A DNA stretch of 33,198 bases from CBCPNA01 sp965120415 (GCA_965120415.1 CBCPNA010000031.1:1-33198); one strand, 5' to 3'; numbered from the stretch's first letter, positions 17,501 to 25,326 are shown. Translations and numbers: made by a program. The notes: generated by a model from the sequence alone, not told the origin.

Positions 17501-20260
17501 ACAGGTAATATTGATATTCCTATAAATACAGATAATGATTTGGCTACAAGATTAAAAGCTAATTTGCAAACATTAAATAACATATTACCATCAGATACTT
17601 TTGGAGATAATGATGAATATAATTCTTCTGGTGTTAAAGTTACAGTTGTTGTTAACGAGGATTTGCAAGCATTAATTGATCAAGTAGATAAAGATTTAGC
17701 TACAATTTATGAACGTTCTTTATATGTTAACGGAAAAGATAAAATTGTTTCTACACAAGATTTAGCAAATGTTTCTGAATACGACGCATTATTTTCTGAT
17801 AACTCTTCTCCATTTAATATTTCAGAAGGTTCTGCAACAACAATGTCCAGAACAACTTACTTACCATCACATGTAAGGCTTACAACAGATATTACAGATA
17901 GCATTACCTCTAGCAATGTAAAGGTTTCAGATTTCAAAGAAGGCACTTACCTTATGTCTGACGACGGTTTTGTATTTAAAATAACTTCTTCTGTTGATAC
18001 AACACAAACTTATGTTGGAGAAGTTACCCTTGTTGGTAAGTTTAGTGAAATACCATCATCTACTGATGATTCAACTGATACTACAACTGCTAATGGTGGA
18101 TATTGGTTTAATGATGTTCCTGGAGTACCTTATAAAGCTGGAGCTGTTTCTGACGGTATTTTATATGCATATGATTATACAGAAACAGGAATTGGAAGTA
18201 CTGCTTATAAATTTAAAATAACTGGTCTTGGAGATGGCGGTGCTATCTACTTATATGGAAATACTGTAGACTTTTCTATGTCTGATATGTATCTATTTTT
18301 AACAGAAAACTTAACAAGCATTTCTGCAAACGCTTTTGACAACTTTGACATTGCATCTATGAATACAATCGACTTTTCTTTTGCAACTAATGTTAATTCA
18401 ATAGGAGCAAGCGCATTTAAAGATTTAACTGTACTTAACTTGAATTTAAGCAATGCTAGCTCTATAGATAAAGATGCGCTACAAGGCTCTGAATTAGTGT
18501 CTAACTTAACGGTTACTGATACCCTTGCAGCAAACGGATTATTACAAGGATTAACCCTTTCAGATACATTAACATACAGTGGTACACAAATATCTACTAG
18601 TGCATTTAAAAATACAGATTTAAGTGCTATTAAAGATTTTAGCACAACTGCTACAACAATAAAAACTAATGCATTTAATGGAGCTACTATCCCTAGCGAT
18701 TTTAAATTAAGCACTATAACATCTATTGAATCGCAAGCTTTTTCAGATTTAAAAAATGATTCAGCATTTTATATAACTTTAAATAGTGATTCCCTTTCTT
18801 CATTAAGTAGTATATCTGAAGATGCTTTTGGAAAAGAAGTAAATGGAAATTATGAAGGAAGTAAAGTTTTGGTTGCTCAAGCACTTTATCTTAATAGCAA
18901 TAATTTTGCCTTTACTAACACTAATGTTACTTTAAATATAATAGGCGATGCTATACAAGCCATTACATCTAACGGAACATACGTATTTGAAATAATACCA
19001 GATACAACTAACCTTAGATTAATAGGATTTAATAGCAGCACTGGTACTGATGAAAGTATTAAAATTGAAAACAGCATTGTTACAATAACTGATGAAAACG
19101 GAAATTCAACTGAATATACAGTAACAGAAATAGGTGATGGCACAAACGCTATAACAACTATAACAGATGCTGCTCTTTCAGCCATAACAGAAAATGTTAC
19201 TTATATTGCAGCTAATGCTTTAAATAATAATACAAATATTACAACGTTGGAAGTACCTAATCTTCAATCTGTAGGAGAATACGGTCTATACAATACAACT
19301 AACTTAAAAACTCTTGATTTAGGCTCTAAAAATACTTCATCTTCTGTTATTCTTGCAACAAATGCATTTGGAGGTACTACTTCATTAGAAAGTGTTACAA
19401 TTTACTATTTAAGTGAAGATTTAGTTAAAGCAGCATTAAAAGCAGCTTATACAACAGAAGAATATGAAAATATAAAATTTACTATTATAGGTGCTCCAAG
19501 CACTGGAAGTGGTGGTTCTTCTTCTGGAGGTTCATCAAGTGGTGGCTCTTCTAGTAGTGGTTCTTCTAGCTCTTCTGGAAGTAGTAGTAGCGGAAGCTCT
19601 TCTAGCTCTAGCATTAGCTCTAGTAGCAGTGATGATTCATCTAGCTCTAGTACAGATAAATCTACTTTATCAACTACTTCTTCTACAACAACTACAACGA
19701 TAGAAAACTTTAAAGATGTTCCTCCATCATTTTGGGCAACAGATGATATACTTAAATTAAAAGAATTAGGTATTGTAGAAGGATACGATGGATACTTTTA
19801 TCCATATGATAGCATAAAACGTGCTGATGCAACAATTATGCTTGTAAGATTATTAGAATTAACAGGAACTAGTACTTCAAGCTTTGATGATATTGATTTA
19901 AATGCTTATTATGCTAATTATGTTGCACTTGCTGAAGAAGCAGGTCTTGTAGAAGGATTTGGTGACGGAACCTTCCACCCTACTGAAGCTATTTCAAGAC
20001 AAGATGCTATGCTTATTTTATCCAGAGTTTTAGTAAATAATACATCTATAGCAACTAGTTCAGATACATCAGCATTAAATAACTTTAACGACTCTAGCGA
20101 AGTATCAGAATATGCTAAAGATGGCGTTGCTACAGTTATAAACGCTGGCATTATACAAGGCGACGATGAAGGTAATTTAAACCCTAAAGATAGTATAACT
20201 AGAGCAGAAATGGCTGCTACAGTATCTAGATTATGTGATATATTACAAAGTACAAAATAA
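14504..20260 (+). CDS. Large BspA-like repeat protein with three C-terminal SLH domains
   Basis: A cell-surface protein of 1918 residues. A basic start and hydrophobic segment (about 9-33) form the export signal. Most of the length (about 270-1640) is irregular BspA-type leucine-rich repeats, with units such as IGDSAFENATI, FAGATLSNVEI and FKGATITSSTI. An acidic Glu/Thr stretch (about 600-655) and a second non-repeat part (about 1080-1260) interrupt them. A Ser/Gly linker (about 1666-1730) leads to three SLH domains (about 1736-1785, 1795-1845, 1860-1913), each starting with an F(K/D/N)D-type motif. SLH domains bind pyruvylated secondary wall polymers. The protein is therefore probably displayed on the wall through its C-terminus, with repeats outward for adhesion. 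The ligand is unknown. AAAGGAA precedes the ATG. Confidence 0.88.
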   Translation: MKRKFSKKTIAIGITAAVLGVGVILGITPYLEAIANENNTLTLKLSEFVDPSEVTFDEYGLPEFVIDEDSDLYNILEENSDEEVISIILDLSSSNGIATFSSKHNLPDYMHVSVLNSYKQQGSILSLYKQDILETDSKRVVTLGSYFITDDGDLFKVVGYEADGNSITKLKVTYLGNTSTIYSTEAFARLYLWNAYSKQGYVVSFGSNSGVVMEDYAEEYKACVGSIKTGELSASDTIPVYAYYDEDGNLYTDITPTNEKVPLEVVSLGGITINYTGYGSIEQSSVKEGSNTPINTDKLLTSSASGKVNIGDSINTSSLTITSNAFTGVDLSSGSSIDISNADRSTIFSNTSGGEDNEVFKNANIQGTVNLGTATGTTLNSVFADSTITTLQMNLQGVNEIAASTFKNANISNLDLGDTSSITIIGDSAFENATIPNLDLSSNNSDSLTIGNSAFAGFNGSIILPDNITSIGTSAFANATIANTELDLSKLTFSDSEKSVKTGNGAFYGATLSGTETQKMKITLGETTEGMFENATITNATITIDASNISDNLFAGATLSNVEILLTGTDGNYSLTAEGAFNGATLSNVKISLDNETSKDVSTDNNDTENNENTGINTLANKSTDETETEENTEMEESASEEDTEDTEDTGSISSANTLSNSFFKGATITSSTINLTGFIAIDSSAFENATLTDVDLILSDVITVGKNAFKDATIKSTTENTSDYKTIDLSSATDISNGAFNNTKLEKITLDLSSFANSNASTPFSGASFTDSDIILGIGKDVVLNRLSTSNLFNGVTLSGSTLELPYANQIPSNLFTGITLSNGSTINLSAEGTIEIQEDAFAGTSSISGTTISVTKATEITTQEGAEASPFKNTDLTGVTLDFSSVTEIDSNIFTGMESSKMPKEIDLSGLTTLPEGIFSGLDLSKTTLIISSVNLVLSSAFEDSTLSRTLILNADTSFVDNKASLSTKSSTANSSLAFANLDNDAVTIKITNTNQNTGNIDIPINTDNDLATRLKANLQTLNNILPSDTFGDNDEYNSSGVKVTVVVNEDLQALIDQVDKDLATIYERSLYVNGKDKIVSTQDLANVSEYDALFSDNSSPFNISEGSATTMSRTTYLPSHVRLTTDITDSITSSNVKVSDFKEGTYLMSDDGFVFKITSSVDTTQTYVGEVTLVGKFSEIPSSTDDSTDTTTANGGYWFNDVPGVPYKAGAVSDGILYAYDYTETGIGSTAYKFKITGLGDGGAIYLYGNTVDFSMSDMYLFLTENLTSISANAFDNFDIASMNTIDFSFATNVNSIGASAFKDLTVLNLNLSNASSIDKDALQGSELVSNLTVTDTLAANGLLQGLTLSDTLTYSGTQISTSAFKNTDLSAIKDFSTTATTIKTNAFNGATIPSDFKLSTITSIESQAFSDLKNDSAFYITLNSDSLSSLSSISEDAFGKEVNGNYEGSKVLVAQALYLNSNNFAFTNTNVTLNIIGDAIQAITSNGTYVFEIIPDTTNLRLIGFNSSTGTDESIKIENSIVTITDENGNSTEYTVTEIGDGTNAITTITDAALSAITENVTYIAANALNNNTNITTLEVPNLQSVGEYGLYNTTNLKTLDLGSKNTSSSVILATNAFGGTTSLESVTIYYLSEDLVKAALKAAYTTEEYENIKFTIIGAPSTGSGGSSSGGSSSGGSSSSGSSSSSGSSSSGSSSSSSISSSSSDDSSSSSTDKSTLSTTSSTTTTTIENFKDVPPSFWATDDILKLKELGIVEGYDGYFYPYDSIKRADATIMLVRLLELTGTSTSSFDDIDLNAYYANYVALAEEAGLVEGFGDGTFHPTEAISRQDAMLILSRVLVNNTSIATSSDTSALNNFNDSSEVSEYAKDGVATVINAGIIQGDDEGNLNPKDSITRAEMAATVSRLCDILQSTK

Positions 20261-20492
20261 TTTGTAAATAAATTAATAATCTTAAGCTTACTAAAACATT
20301 TAATTTTAGAAAGCAAATATCAAATAACATATTTATAATTTAAATGACTTTAAATTTTTTAAACAACTATTATGATAAAATTATTGGTAATTATTATGTA
20401 AAATTAAACATTAATATTTAAATTAGCTAATATACAGATTAGTTATATAAATTAAATTTTGGTAATTATTTATTGATCAAACATAAATAACC

Positions 20493-20524
20493 ATAAGCCC
20501 CTTATTTTAAAGGGGCTTATTTTG
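20493..20524 (+). terminator. Terminator of the SLH protein gene
   Basis: ATAAGCCCCTT pairs with AAGGGGCTTAT (20493-20520), followed by TTTT. The AT-rich stretch 20261-20490 before it shows no gene or clear structure. Confidence 0.75.
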
Positions 20525-20535
20525 GCTATAAAACA

Positions 20536-20565
20536 AAAAAGGCTAAAATACCTTTAGCCTTTTAT
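20536..20565. terminator. Bidirectional terminator after the split gene
   Basis: GGCTAAA (20541-20547) pairs with TTTAGCC (20553-20559). The minus side, following the split gene, ends in six Ts; the plus side also has a T run. Confidence 0.75.
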
Positions 20566-20571
20566 TTTATA

Positions 20572-21351
20572 TTAAGAAGAAGTACGACAACTACAATTAC
20601 TATTATTAGCACTGCTATTAGATACACATCCACAGCTACATCCATTTCCACATACTGTATTTGTAACTCCTGCTACGCTTGTAGTATCTCTTGGTATATT
20701 ACCACTAATACCTGCTAAAAATTCTGTACGTTGTGGTGGAGCAAAAATGTCCATTGGAAAGTCTAAGCTATCAAAAAATTCACAAGGGTTTATAGAAGAA
20801 ATTTCTTCAACCTCTTCTGGTATACAAAATCCTCTTGATAATACAGAAAGATTTACAAGTCTGAATAATTTTATAATAGTAAATAAGCCTATAGTAACGC
20901 AAACATCAGTTGCTTCTAAAGCATCTTCTAAATTGCAGCAACCTCTATTTTGGTATCTTAATTCGGCATTAAGAGCTATCGCTTTAGATTCTACCAAAAC
21001 AAATGGATCAGAATTTAGCTCATTACCACCTGCTTCATTATTACCAAAAAGGTCTGTAGAAATAGAAATTTCTGTTCCTATTGAACCAAATAAAGTTACT
21101 TTTTTTGTAAAAATACTATTAGCACAAATTTGTCCAATAATATTACCGTCAGCTTCTCTAAAGATTAATGTGTAAACAAAAACATATTTTAAAGTTATGT
21201 CCCAAAAACCATTTCTGAAAGGGTTTTGTTCTTTATCAGAAATAATAACTTTTTTTACTCTTAAATTTTCTATAGAAACAGACGCTGCATTAGAAGGAGG
21301 TTCTATTATATCGCCCTCTTGTATCGTTCTGTTTCCTAAATGTGCTTGTGT
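20572..21351 (-). CDS. 3' part of a split, probably sporulation-related gene (259 codons)
   Basis: The minus-strand frame is open from a stop at 21384-21382 down to TAA at 20574-20572, with no ATG. An internal TTG at 20997 would give only 141 residues and begins inside a conserved-looking stretch, so it is not the true start. From codon ACA at 21351 the protein reads TQAHLGNRTIQEGDIIEPP, then RVKKVIISDKEQNPFRNGFWDI, KVTLFGSIGTEISISTDLFG, VTIGLFTIIKLFRLVNL and MDIFAPPQRTEFLAGISGNIP, and ends in a Cys/Asn/Ser-rich tail. I recognise this as a conserved Clostridia protein of unknown function, probably a spore or coat component; this is from memory and not verified. The missing N-terminus is supplied by 24305-24463 across the element. 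A terminator follows. Confidence 0.8.
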   Translation of the reverse strand, partial: TQAHLGNRTIQEGDIIEPPSNAASVSIENLRVKKVIISDKEQNPFRNGFWDITLKYVFVYTLIFREADGNIIGQICANSIFTKKVTLFGSIGTEISISTDLFGNNEAGGNELNSDPFVLVESKAIALNAELRYQNRGCCNLEDALEATDVCVTIGLFTIIKLFRLVNLSVLSRGFCIPEEVEEISSINPCEFFDSLDFPMDIFAPPQRTEFLAGISGNIPRDTTSVAGVTNTVCGNGCSCGCVSNSSANNSNCSCRTSS

Positions 21352-21352
21352 A
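21347..21352 (-). repeat. Left attachment core (TACACA)
   Basis: Junction with the 3' part of the split gene. The recombinase stop codon TAG (21355-21353) directly abuts it. The T is the third base of a codon, as at the right end. Confidence 0.65.
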
Positions 21353-22774
21353 CTAAAAAGACTTAAAATAAAAATGTATTATTAAAAAATTATTATAAAC
21401 AAAAATATGTTTTATAAAAACTTTTAGCCCTTTATTTGTCATTATATTTTGCAAAATATTTTTATCTTTTTTTGATATTTCATTTTTTAATACTATTATT
21501 TCATTTTCTAGCTTATTTTTAATATTATTGTATAAATCTTTATTTTTAATAAATTGACTTTTGTCTAGATTATTTTCTAAATATTGTTCGTAGCACTTTA
21601 TATAAGCTTTTTTTTTGATATTAAGCTCTTTTTTTATATCTTCTATTTGCCTTAATATTTTTGTATTTATGATATTATAAAATATGGATAAATATGTAGA
21701 AAATATAGTATTTAATATATTTAGTAAAATATCTTCTTTTAGTGTTTTAAAATTACAATTGTATATATATTTATTATTACAATTAAAAAATGTATATGTT
21801 TTGATAGCATCTTTAAGCCTTCTTGCCTCTTGTATACGAACTAAATTTCTTTTACAATAGCCACATTTTACAAGCTTTAAAAAAATATTTTCTGTTTTTA
21901 TATAATCAAGATTTTTATTATTTTTAAATTTTATTTTAGCTTTTTCGTTTATTTTTTGTACTTCATAAAATAAGCTTTTTTCAATAATCCCTTTATAATT
22001 ATCATTGCCTATATAAGCTTTATTATTTAATATTTGCTTAACAGCTATAGTATTTCATTTAATATTTGCAAATTTTGAATTTTTAAGGATACCTATTTTA
22101 TACAAATAAGCCGATTTTGAAAGGATATTTGCTTTATTTAAAAAACATGCTATTTTATAATAACTATAGCCCTTTAAGCGTAAATTAAAAATTATTTTAA
22201 CATTATTACATGTTTCTTTATTTATAAACAATTGATTTTTATCTTTTGTATAACCATAAGGAGCAAAACTTCCGATAAAAAGCCCCTCTTTTTTCTTATT
22301 TTGCAAAACAGAAGATACTTTTTTAGATATATCTTTTGCATACATTTCATTTGCTATATTTTTAAAATGAAAATTAAGAAAATCTTGTTCTTTATTATCG
22401 CTATCATAATTGTCATTAATTGCGATAAATCTAATATTTAAAAAAGGAAATATCTTTTCTATATATAAACCACATTCTTTATAATTTCTTCCGAATCTTG
22501 ATAAATCTTTTACAATTATGCAATTGATTTTGTCTTTTTTTATATCTTCTAGCATAATTTTAAAATTAGCTCTATCAAAAGTCTGCCCAGTATAGTTATC
22601 TTCATAAATTTTGTATAATACAAATTCTTTTTTGTTTTTTATATAATCTAAAATTATATTTTTTTGATTTTGTATACTATCACTTTCTTTATTATCTAAA
22701 GCAGAAAGTCTTAAATAAGCACCTATACTATACAAATTATTATTTTTTAAAAATTTTCTTGATTTTCTTACCAT
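21353..22774 (-). pseudogene. Large serine recombinase with an in-frame TGA at codon 240
   Basis: Site-specific recombinase of the SpoIVCA/TnpX type, likely acting on the element ends. The catalytic domain starts with YLRLS (catalytic Ser near residue 24). It continues with EDNYTGQTFDR, IIVKDLSRFGRNY and AINDNYDS, all typical. The frame meets TGA at 22057-22055, then continues open for 233 more codons to TAG at 21353. That part reads NTIAVKQILNNKAYIGN, a single zinc-ribbon-like CGYC (21865-21854), and a Lys/Glu-rich coiled region, giving 473 codons in all, normal for the family. The TGA takes the place of the conserved Trp before the IL.N..YIG motif. Translation to the TGA gives 239 residues. 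AAAGGTG precedes the ATG. No other gene lies between it and glmM (71 bases). Alternatives are a true nonsense mutation, readthrough, or a sequencing error. Confidence 0.8.
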
Positions 22775-22845
22775 AATGCACCTTTTTATATATTTTTTAT
22801 AAATATATTTTATATGGAATCATTTTATCAAAATTTTAGCAAAAA

Positions 22846-24201
22846 TTATTTTAGATTTTCTTCTATTAAGCTTGCAAGATTATTTAAATCTTTTTTGAAA
22901 AAGTCTGTATCATCACTTTCTAGCATTATGCGTATTAAAGGCTCTGTACCTGATGGTCTTATCAAAAGCCTGCCTTTGTTTAAAACTTTATTTTCAAGGT
23001 TCTTTATAGCATTTTTTATTTTTTCATTTTTTAAATAAGCATATTTTTTGTCATTATCCACTTTCACATTTATAAAAATTTGTGGCAAAATATTTATAAC
23101 CTTTTTTAATTCTGAAAGTTTTTTACCTGTTTTTTTAATAATGTTTATAAGCTGTATTGCTGTTAAAAGCCCGTCACCTGTCGTATTGTAATCTAAAAAT
23201 ATAATATGCCCTGATTGCTCCCCACCAAAATTACAATTATTTTTAAGCATCTCTTCTAAAACGTATTTATCGCCAACATTAGCTTTTAAAACATTTATAT
23301 TATTATTTTCTCCAAAAATAAAAAGCCCTAAATTACTAACTATAGTCGCAACAAATGTATTATTTTTCAGCTTATTACAACTTTTTAAATAATTTGCACA
23401 TATAGACATAATCTGGTCGCCATCGACAATTTCTCCATTTTCATCTACAGCTATGCATCTATCGCCGTCGCCGTCAAAAGCTATGCCTAAATCAAAACTA
23501 CCTTTTTTTACTTCGTTTATTAAATTATTAGGAGCAGTAGAACCACAATTTTCATTTATATTTATACCATCTGGCTCTGTAAATAAAGCTGTAACATTAG
23601 CTTTTAGCATTTTAAAAAGCTCTGGTGCTGTTTTATATGTAGCTCCATTAGCACAGTCTATAGCTATATTTATATTTGCAAAATCTCCATCTATTGTAGT
23701 TTTTAAAAAGTTTATATAATCTTGTTTAGCATTTTCTAAATATTTTTTTATACCTATATTTTCTGAAATAGCATAATTAATGTTTTGGTATTCATTTTCC
23801 AAAATATATTCTATTTTATCTTCTTCATCTTCATTTAGCTTAAAGCCGTTTTTATCAAAAAATTTTATACCATTATCTTTAAAATGGTTATGACTAGCGC
23901 TAATCATAATACCACCGTCTAGCTTATATTTTTTTATAATATAAGGTATAGCAGGAGTTTGGATAACTTTAGCGCAAACAGCATTAGCCCCAACAGAACA
24001 TATAGCCGCTACAAGGCTTGCTTCTAGCATATCTGCTGAAATTCTTGTATCAAGCCCAATAACAATATTTAATTTATCCTCTTTTTTATTATTTTTTAAA
24101 GCATAATAAGCAAAACAACGTCCTAATTTATAAGTAAGTTCTGGAGTTAATTTGATATTTGCGACCCCTCTAACTCCATCTGTACCAAAATATTTACCCA
24201 T
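22846..24201 (-). CDS. glmM: Phosphoglucosamine mutase, carried inside the element
   Basis: Converts glucosamine 6-phosphate to glucosamine 1-phosphate on the path to UDP-N-acetylglucosamine, needed for peptidoglycan. The protein starts MGKYFGTDGVRGVAN and has catalytic Ser103 in SASHNH, the metal-binding loop DGDGDRC, the sugar-binding GGEQSGH and the phosphate-binding RPSGTEPLIR. The 451 residues are full length. SASHNH replaces the usual SASHNP. An ATG at 24249 would add 16 residues, but GGAGGA stands before the ATG at 24201, so that start is chosen. Usually glmM lies with cdaA and cdaR; here it is isolated between a recombinase and the split gene, with its own promoter at 24240-24268. Whether the genome has another copy is unknown. 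Confidence 0.93.
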   Translation of the reverse strand: MGKYFGTDGVRGVANIKLTPELTYKLGRCFAYYALKNNKKEDKLNIVIGLDTRISADMLEASLVAAICSVGANAVCAKVIQTPAIPYIIKKYKLDGGIMISASHNHFKDNGIKFFDKNGFKLNEDEEDKIEYILENEYQNINYAISENIGIKKYLENAKQDYINFLKTTIDGDFANINIAIDCANGATYKTAPELFKMLKANVTALFTEPDGININENCGSTAPNNLINEVKKGSFDLGIAFDGDGDRCIAVDENGEIVDGDQIMSICANYLKSCNKLKNNTFVATIVSNLGLFIFGENNNINVLKANVGDKYVLEEMLKNNCNFGGEQSGHIIFLDYNTTGDGLLTAIQLINIIKKTGKKLSELKKVINILPQIFINVKVDNDKKYAYLKNEKIKNAIKNLENKVLNKGRLLIRPSGTEPLIRIMLESDDTDFFKKDLNNLASLIEENLK

Positions 24202-24239
24202 ATTTTCCTCCATATATTTTCCATATAAATTTTTATTAA

Positions 24240-24268
24240 AGTATAGCATATAAAAAATTTTAAGGCAA
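24240..24268 (-). promoter_or_regulatory. Promoter of glmM inside the element
   Basis: TTGCCT (24268-24263), a 17-base spacer and TATACT (24245-24240) on the minus strand, lying 32 bases inside the right attachment core. It makes glmM independent of the split gene's promoter, and would stay with glmM in an excised circle. Confidence 0.7.
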
Positions 24269-24271
24269 TAT

Positions 24272-24463
24272 TTAATTAAGTTTTAATAAGACATAAACAT
24301 GTGTAAAACATTCTGCTCTTGCAGAACCTAATACATCGCATGTAAGACAATCTTGTTGCCTGCAAAAATCATATACTTTTAAAGCGATGATGCACTCTTC
24401 TCTTACTCTATCGCTTGAAGAAGATAAAGCACCGCTTTCATTATTTATTTCAAATGCACTCAT
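24272..24463 (-). CDS. 5' part of the split gene (53 native codons plus 10 element codons)
   Basis: ATG at 24463 follows GGAGG. The reading is MSAFEINNESGALSSSSDRV, then a Cys-rich stretch with KVYDFCRQQDCLTCDVLGSARAEC up to Phe53. After this comes the core TACACA; ten further codons belong to the element and end at TAA 24274-24272. I recall KVYD.CRQQDCLT..VLG.ARA as the N-terminus of the same conserved Clostridia family whose remainder is at 20572-21351, but could not check this. Without excision a 63-residue peptide would be made. With excision the product is 312 residues. An independent small gene is the alternative, but the matching frame, strand, core hexamer and complementary missing parts favour one split gene. 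Confidence 0.8.
   Translation of the reverse strand: MSAFEINNESGALSSSSDRVREECIIALKVYDFCRQQDCLTCDVLGSARAECFTHVYVLLKLN
24300..24305 (-). repeat. Right attachment core (TACACA)
   Basis: Junction with the 5' part of the split gene, in the same codon phase as the left core. In the joined product the core would be flanked by inverted arms AATGT and ACATT, 11 bases apart. Confidence 0.65.
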
Positions 24464-24550
24464 TTTAAATCCTCCATTTAAAAATTTATTATATCAAACA
24501 CTTTTGTTTATTAACTCCTTAATACATAATATAAAAATTTGAAATTTTTG

Positions 24551-24580
24551 TTACATTTATTTAATAAAATATGTTATAAT
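24551..24580 (+). promoter_or_regulatory. Promoter of ung
   Basis: TTACAT (24551-24556), 18 bases, perfect TATAAT (24575-24580), 38 bases before the start codon. Confidence 0.55.
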
Positions 24581-24617
24581 AATAAAATAAACTTTAAGAT
24601 AAAATGAGGGCTTTTAA

Positions 24618-25295
24618 ATGAAAAAAATATTAAAAAATGACTGGGAAATATATTTAAGTGAAGAATTTGAAAAACAATATTACTTAAAAATTAGAAATTT
24701 TTTGAAAAATGAATATAAAACAAAAACAATATACCCAAAAGCAGAAGATATATTTAATGCCTTGCATTTAACAAGCTTTGAAGAAACAAAAGTTGTTATA
24801 TTAGGGCAAGACCCTTACATAAACGCTGGAGAAGCTCATGGGCTTAGCTTTTCTGTTAATAAAGGTATAAAAATACCTCCATCGCTTTTAAATATATATA
24901 AAGAATTATCAGATGATTTAGGTCTATATATCCCTAACAACGGCTTTTTAGAAAAGTGGGCAAAACAAGGGGTGCTCCTTTTGAACACAACTTTAACTGT
25001 AGTCGCTAAATGCTCCAATTCTCATAAAGATATAGGATGGCATATTTTTACAGATAAAATAATAAATGTTTTAAACGAACATAAAAAAAATGTTGTATTT
25101 ATCCTATGGGGTAATAACGCAATAGCTAAAAAAAGCTTAATAACAAACAAAAATCACCTTGTTTTAACATCGGTTCACCCTAGCCCCCTTTCTGCTAGCC
25201 GTGGTTTTTTTGGCTCTAAGCCTTTTTCTAAAACTAATGCATTTTTAAAACAGCATAATTTAAAAGAAATTGATTGGCAAATAGAAAATATATAA
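24618..25295 (+). CDS. ung: Uracil-DNA glycosylase
   Basis: Family 1 enzyme that removes uracil from DNA, the first step of base excision repair. The 225 residues have the normal length. Catalytic Asp65 lies in GQDPY, followed by AHGLSFSV. NTTLTV corresponds to the uracil-binding motif, and HPSPLSASRGFFGS is the DNA-intercalating loop with the catalytic His. GQDPY is followed by Ile instead of the usual His, a non-catalytic position. The gene stands alone, divergent from the split gene. Confidence 0.95.
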   Translation: MKKILKNDWEIYLSEEFEKQYYLKIRNFLKNEYKTKTIYPKAEDIFNALHLTSFEETKVVILGQDPYINAGEAHGLSFSVNKGIKIPPSLLNIYKELSDDLGLYIPNNGFLEKWAKQGVLLLNTTLTVVAKCSNSHKDIGWHIFTDKIINVLNEHKKNVVFILWGNNAIAKKSLITNKNHLVLTSVHPSPLSASRGFFGSKPFSKTNAFLKQHNLKEIDWQIENI

Positions 25296-25296
25296 A

Positions 25297-25326
25297 AAGC
25301 CCCTTTTTAAGAGGCATTTTTTATAT
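25297..25326. terminator. Shared terminator of ung and the convergent heptad-repeat gene
   Basis: GCCCCT and AGAGGC arms (about 25303-25319) are flanked by an A run on one side and a T run on the other, so it can act on both strands between convergent genes. Confidence 0.65.

Larger units (their letters stand above)
21347..24305 (-). mobile_element. Skin-like intervening element with recombinase and glmM
   Basis: The stretch between the two halves of a split gene is bounded by TACACA (coding strand) at 21352-21347 and 24305-24300; the repeat-to-repeat distance is 2953 bp. Inside are only a large serine recombinase gene and glmM, both on the minus strand like the host gene. Recombination between the hexamers would join codon 53 of the 5' part in frame to the 3' part, giving one 312-codon gene, and release a circle carrying glmM. 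Known elements of this type (skin in sigK and others) are excised only in the mother cell during sporulation. That timing is inferred here. The premature stop in the recombinase leaves present activity in doubt. Confidence 0.75.

Noticed and set aside
15334..18714. Minus-strand reading frames opposite the SLH protein
   Set aside because: They are low-complexity Leu/Val/Ser translations of the repeat DNA and lack start signals.
20572..20997. A free-standing 141-residue protein starting at TTG 20997
   Set aside because: The frame stays open and conserved-looking for another 118 codons upstream, and no ribosome binding site fits this TTG.
21197..21385. Plus-strand 62-residue frame at the left junction
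   Set aside because: It is antisense to the 3' part of the split gene and to the recombinase end, with no supporting signals.
22055..22057. General reassignment of TGA to tryptophan in this organism
   Set aside because: Other full-length genes here use TGG for Trp and contain no internal TGA.
22055..22774. A complete short resolvase of 239 residues
   Set aside because: The same frame continues after the TGA with the IL.N..YIG and CGYC parts of a large serine recombinase, so the short form is a truncation.
22801..22840. A sigma-E promoter for the recombinase (CATATAAA on the minus strand)
   Set aside because: The -10 resembles the consensus only in part and no matching -35 was found, so mother-cell control is not shown by sequence.
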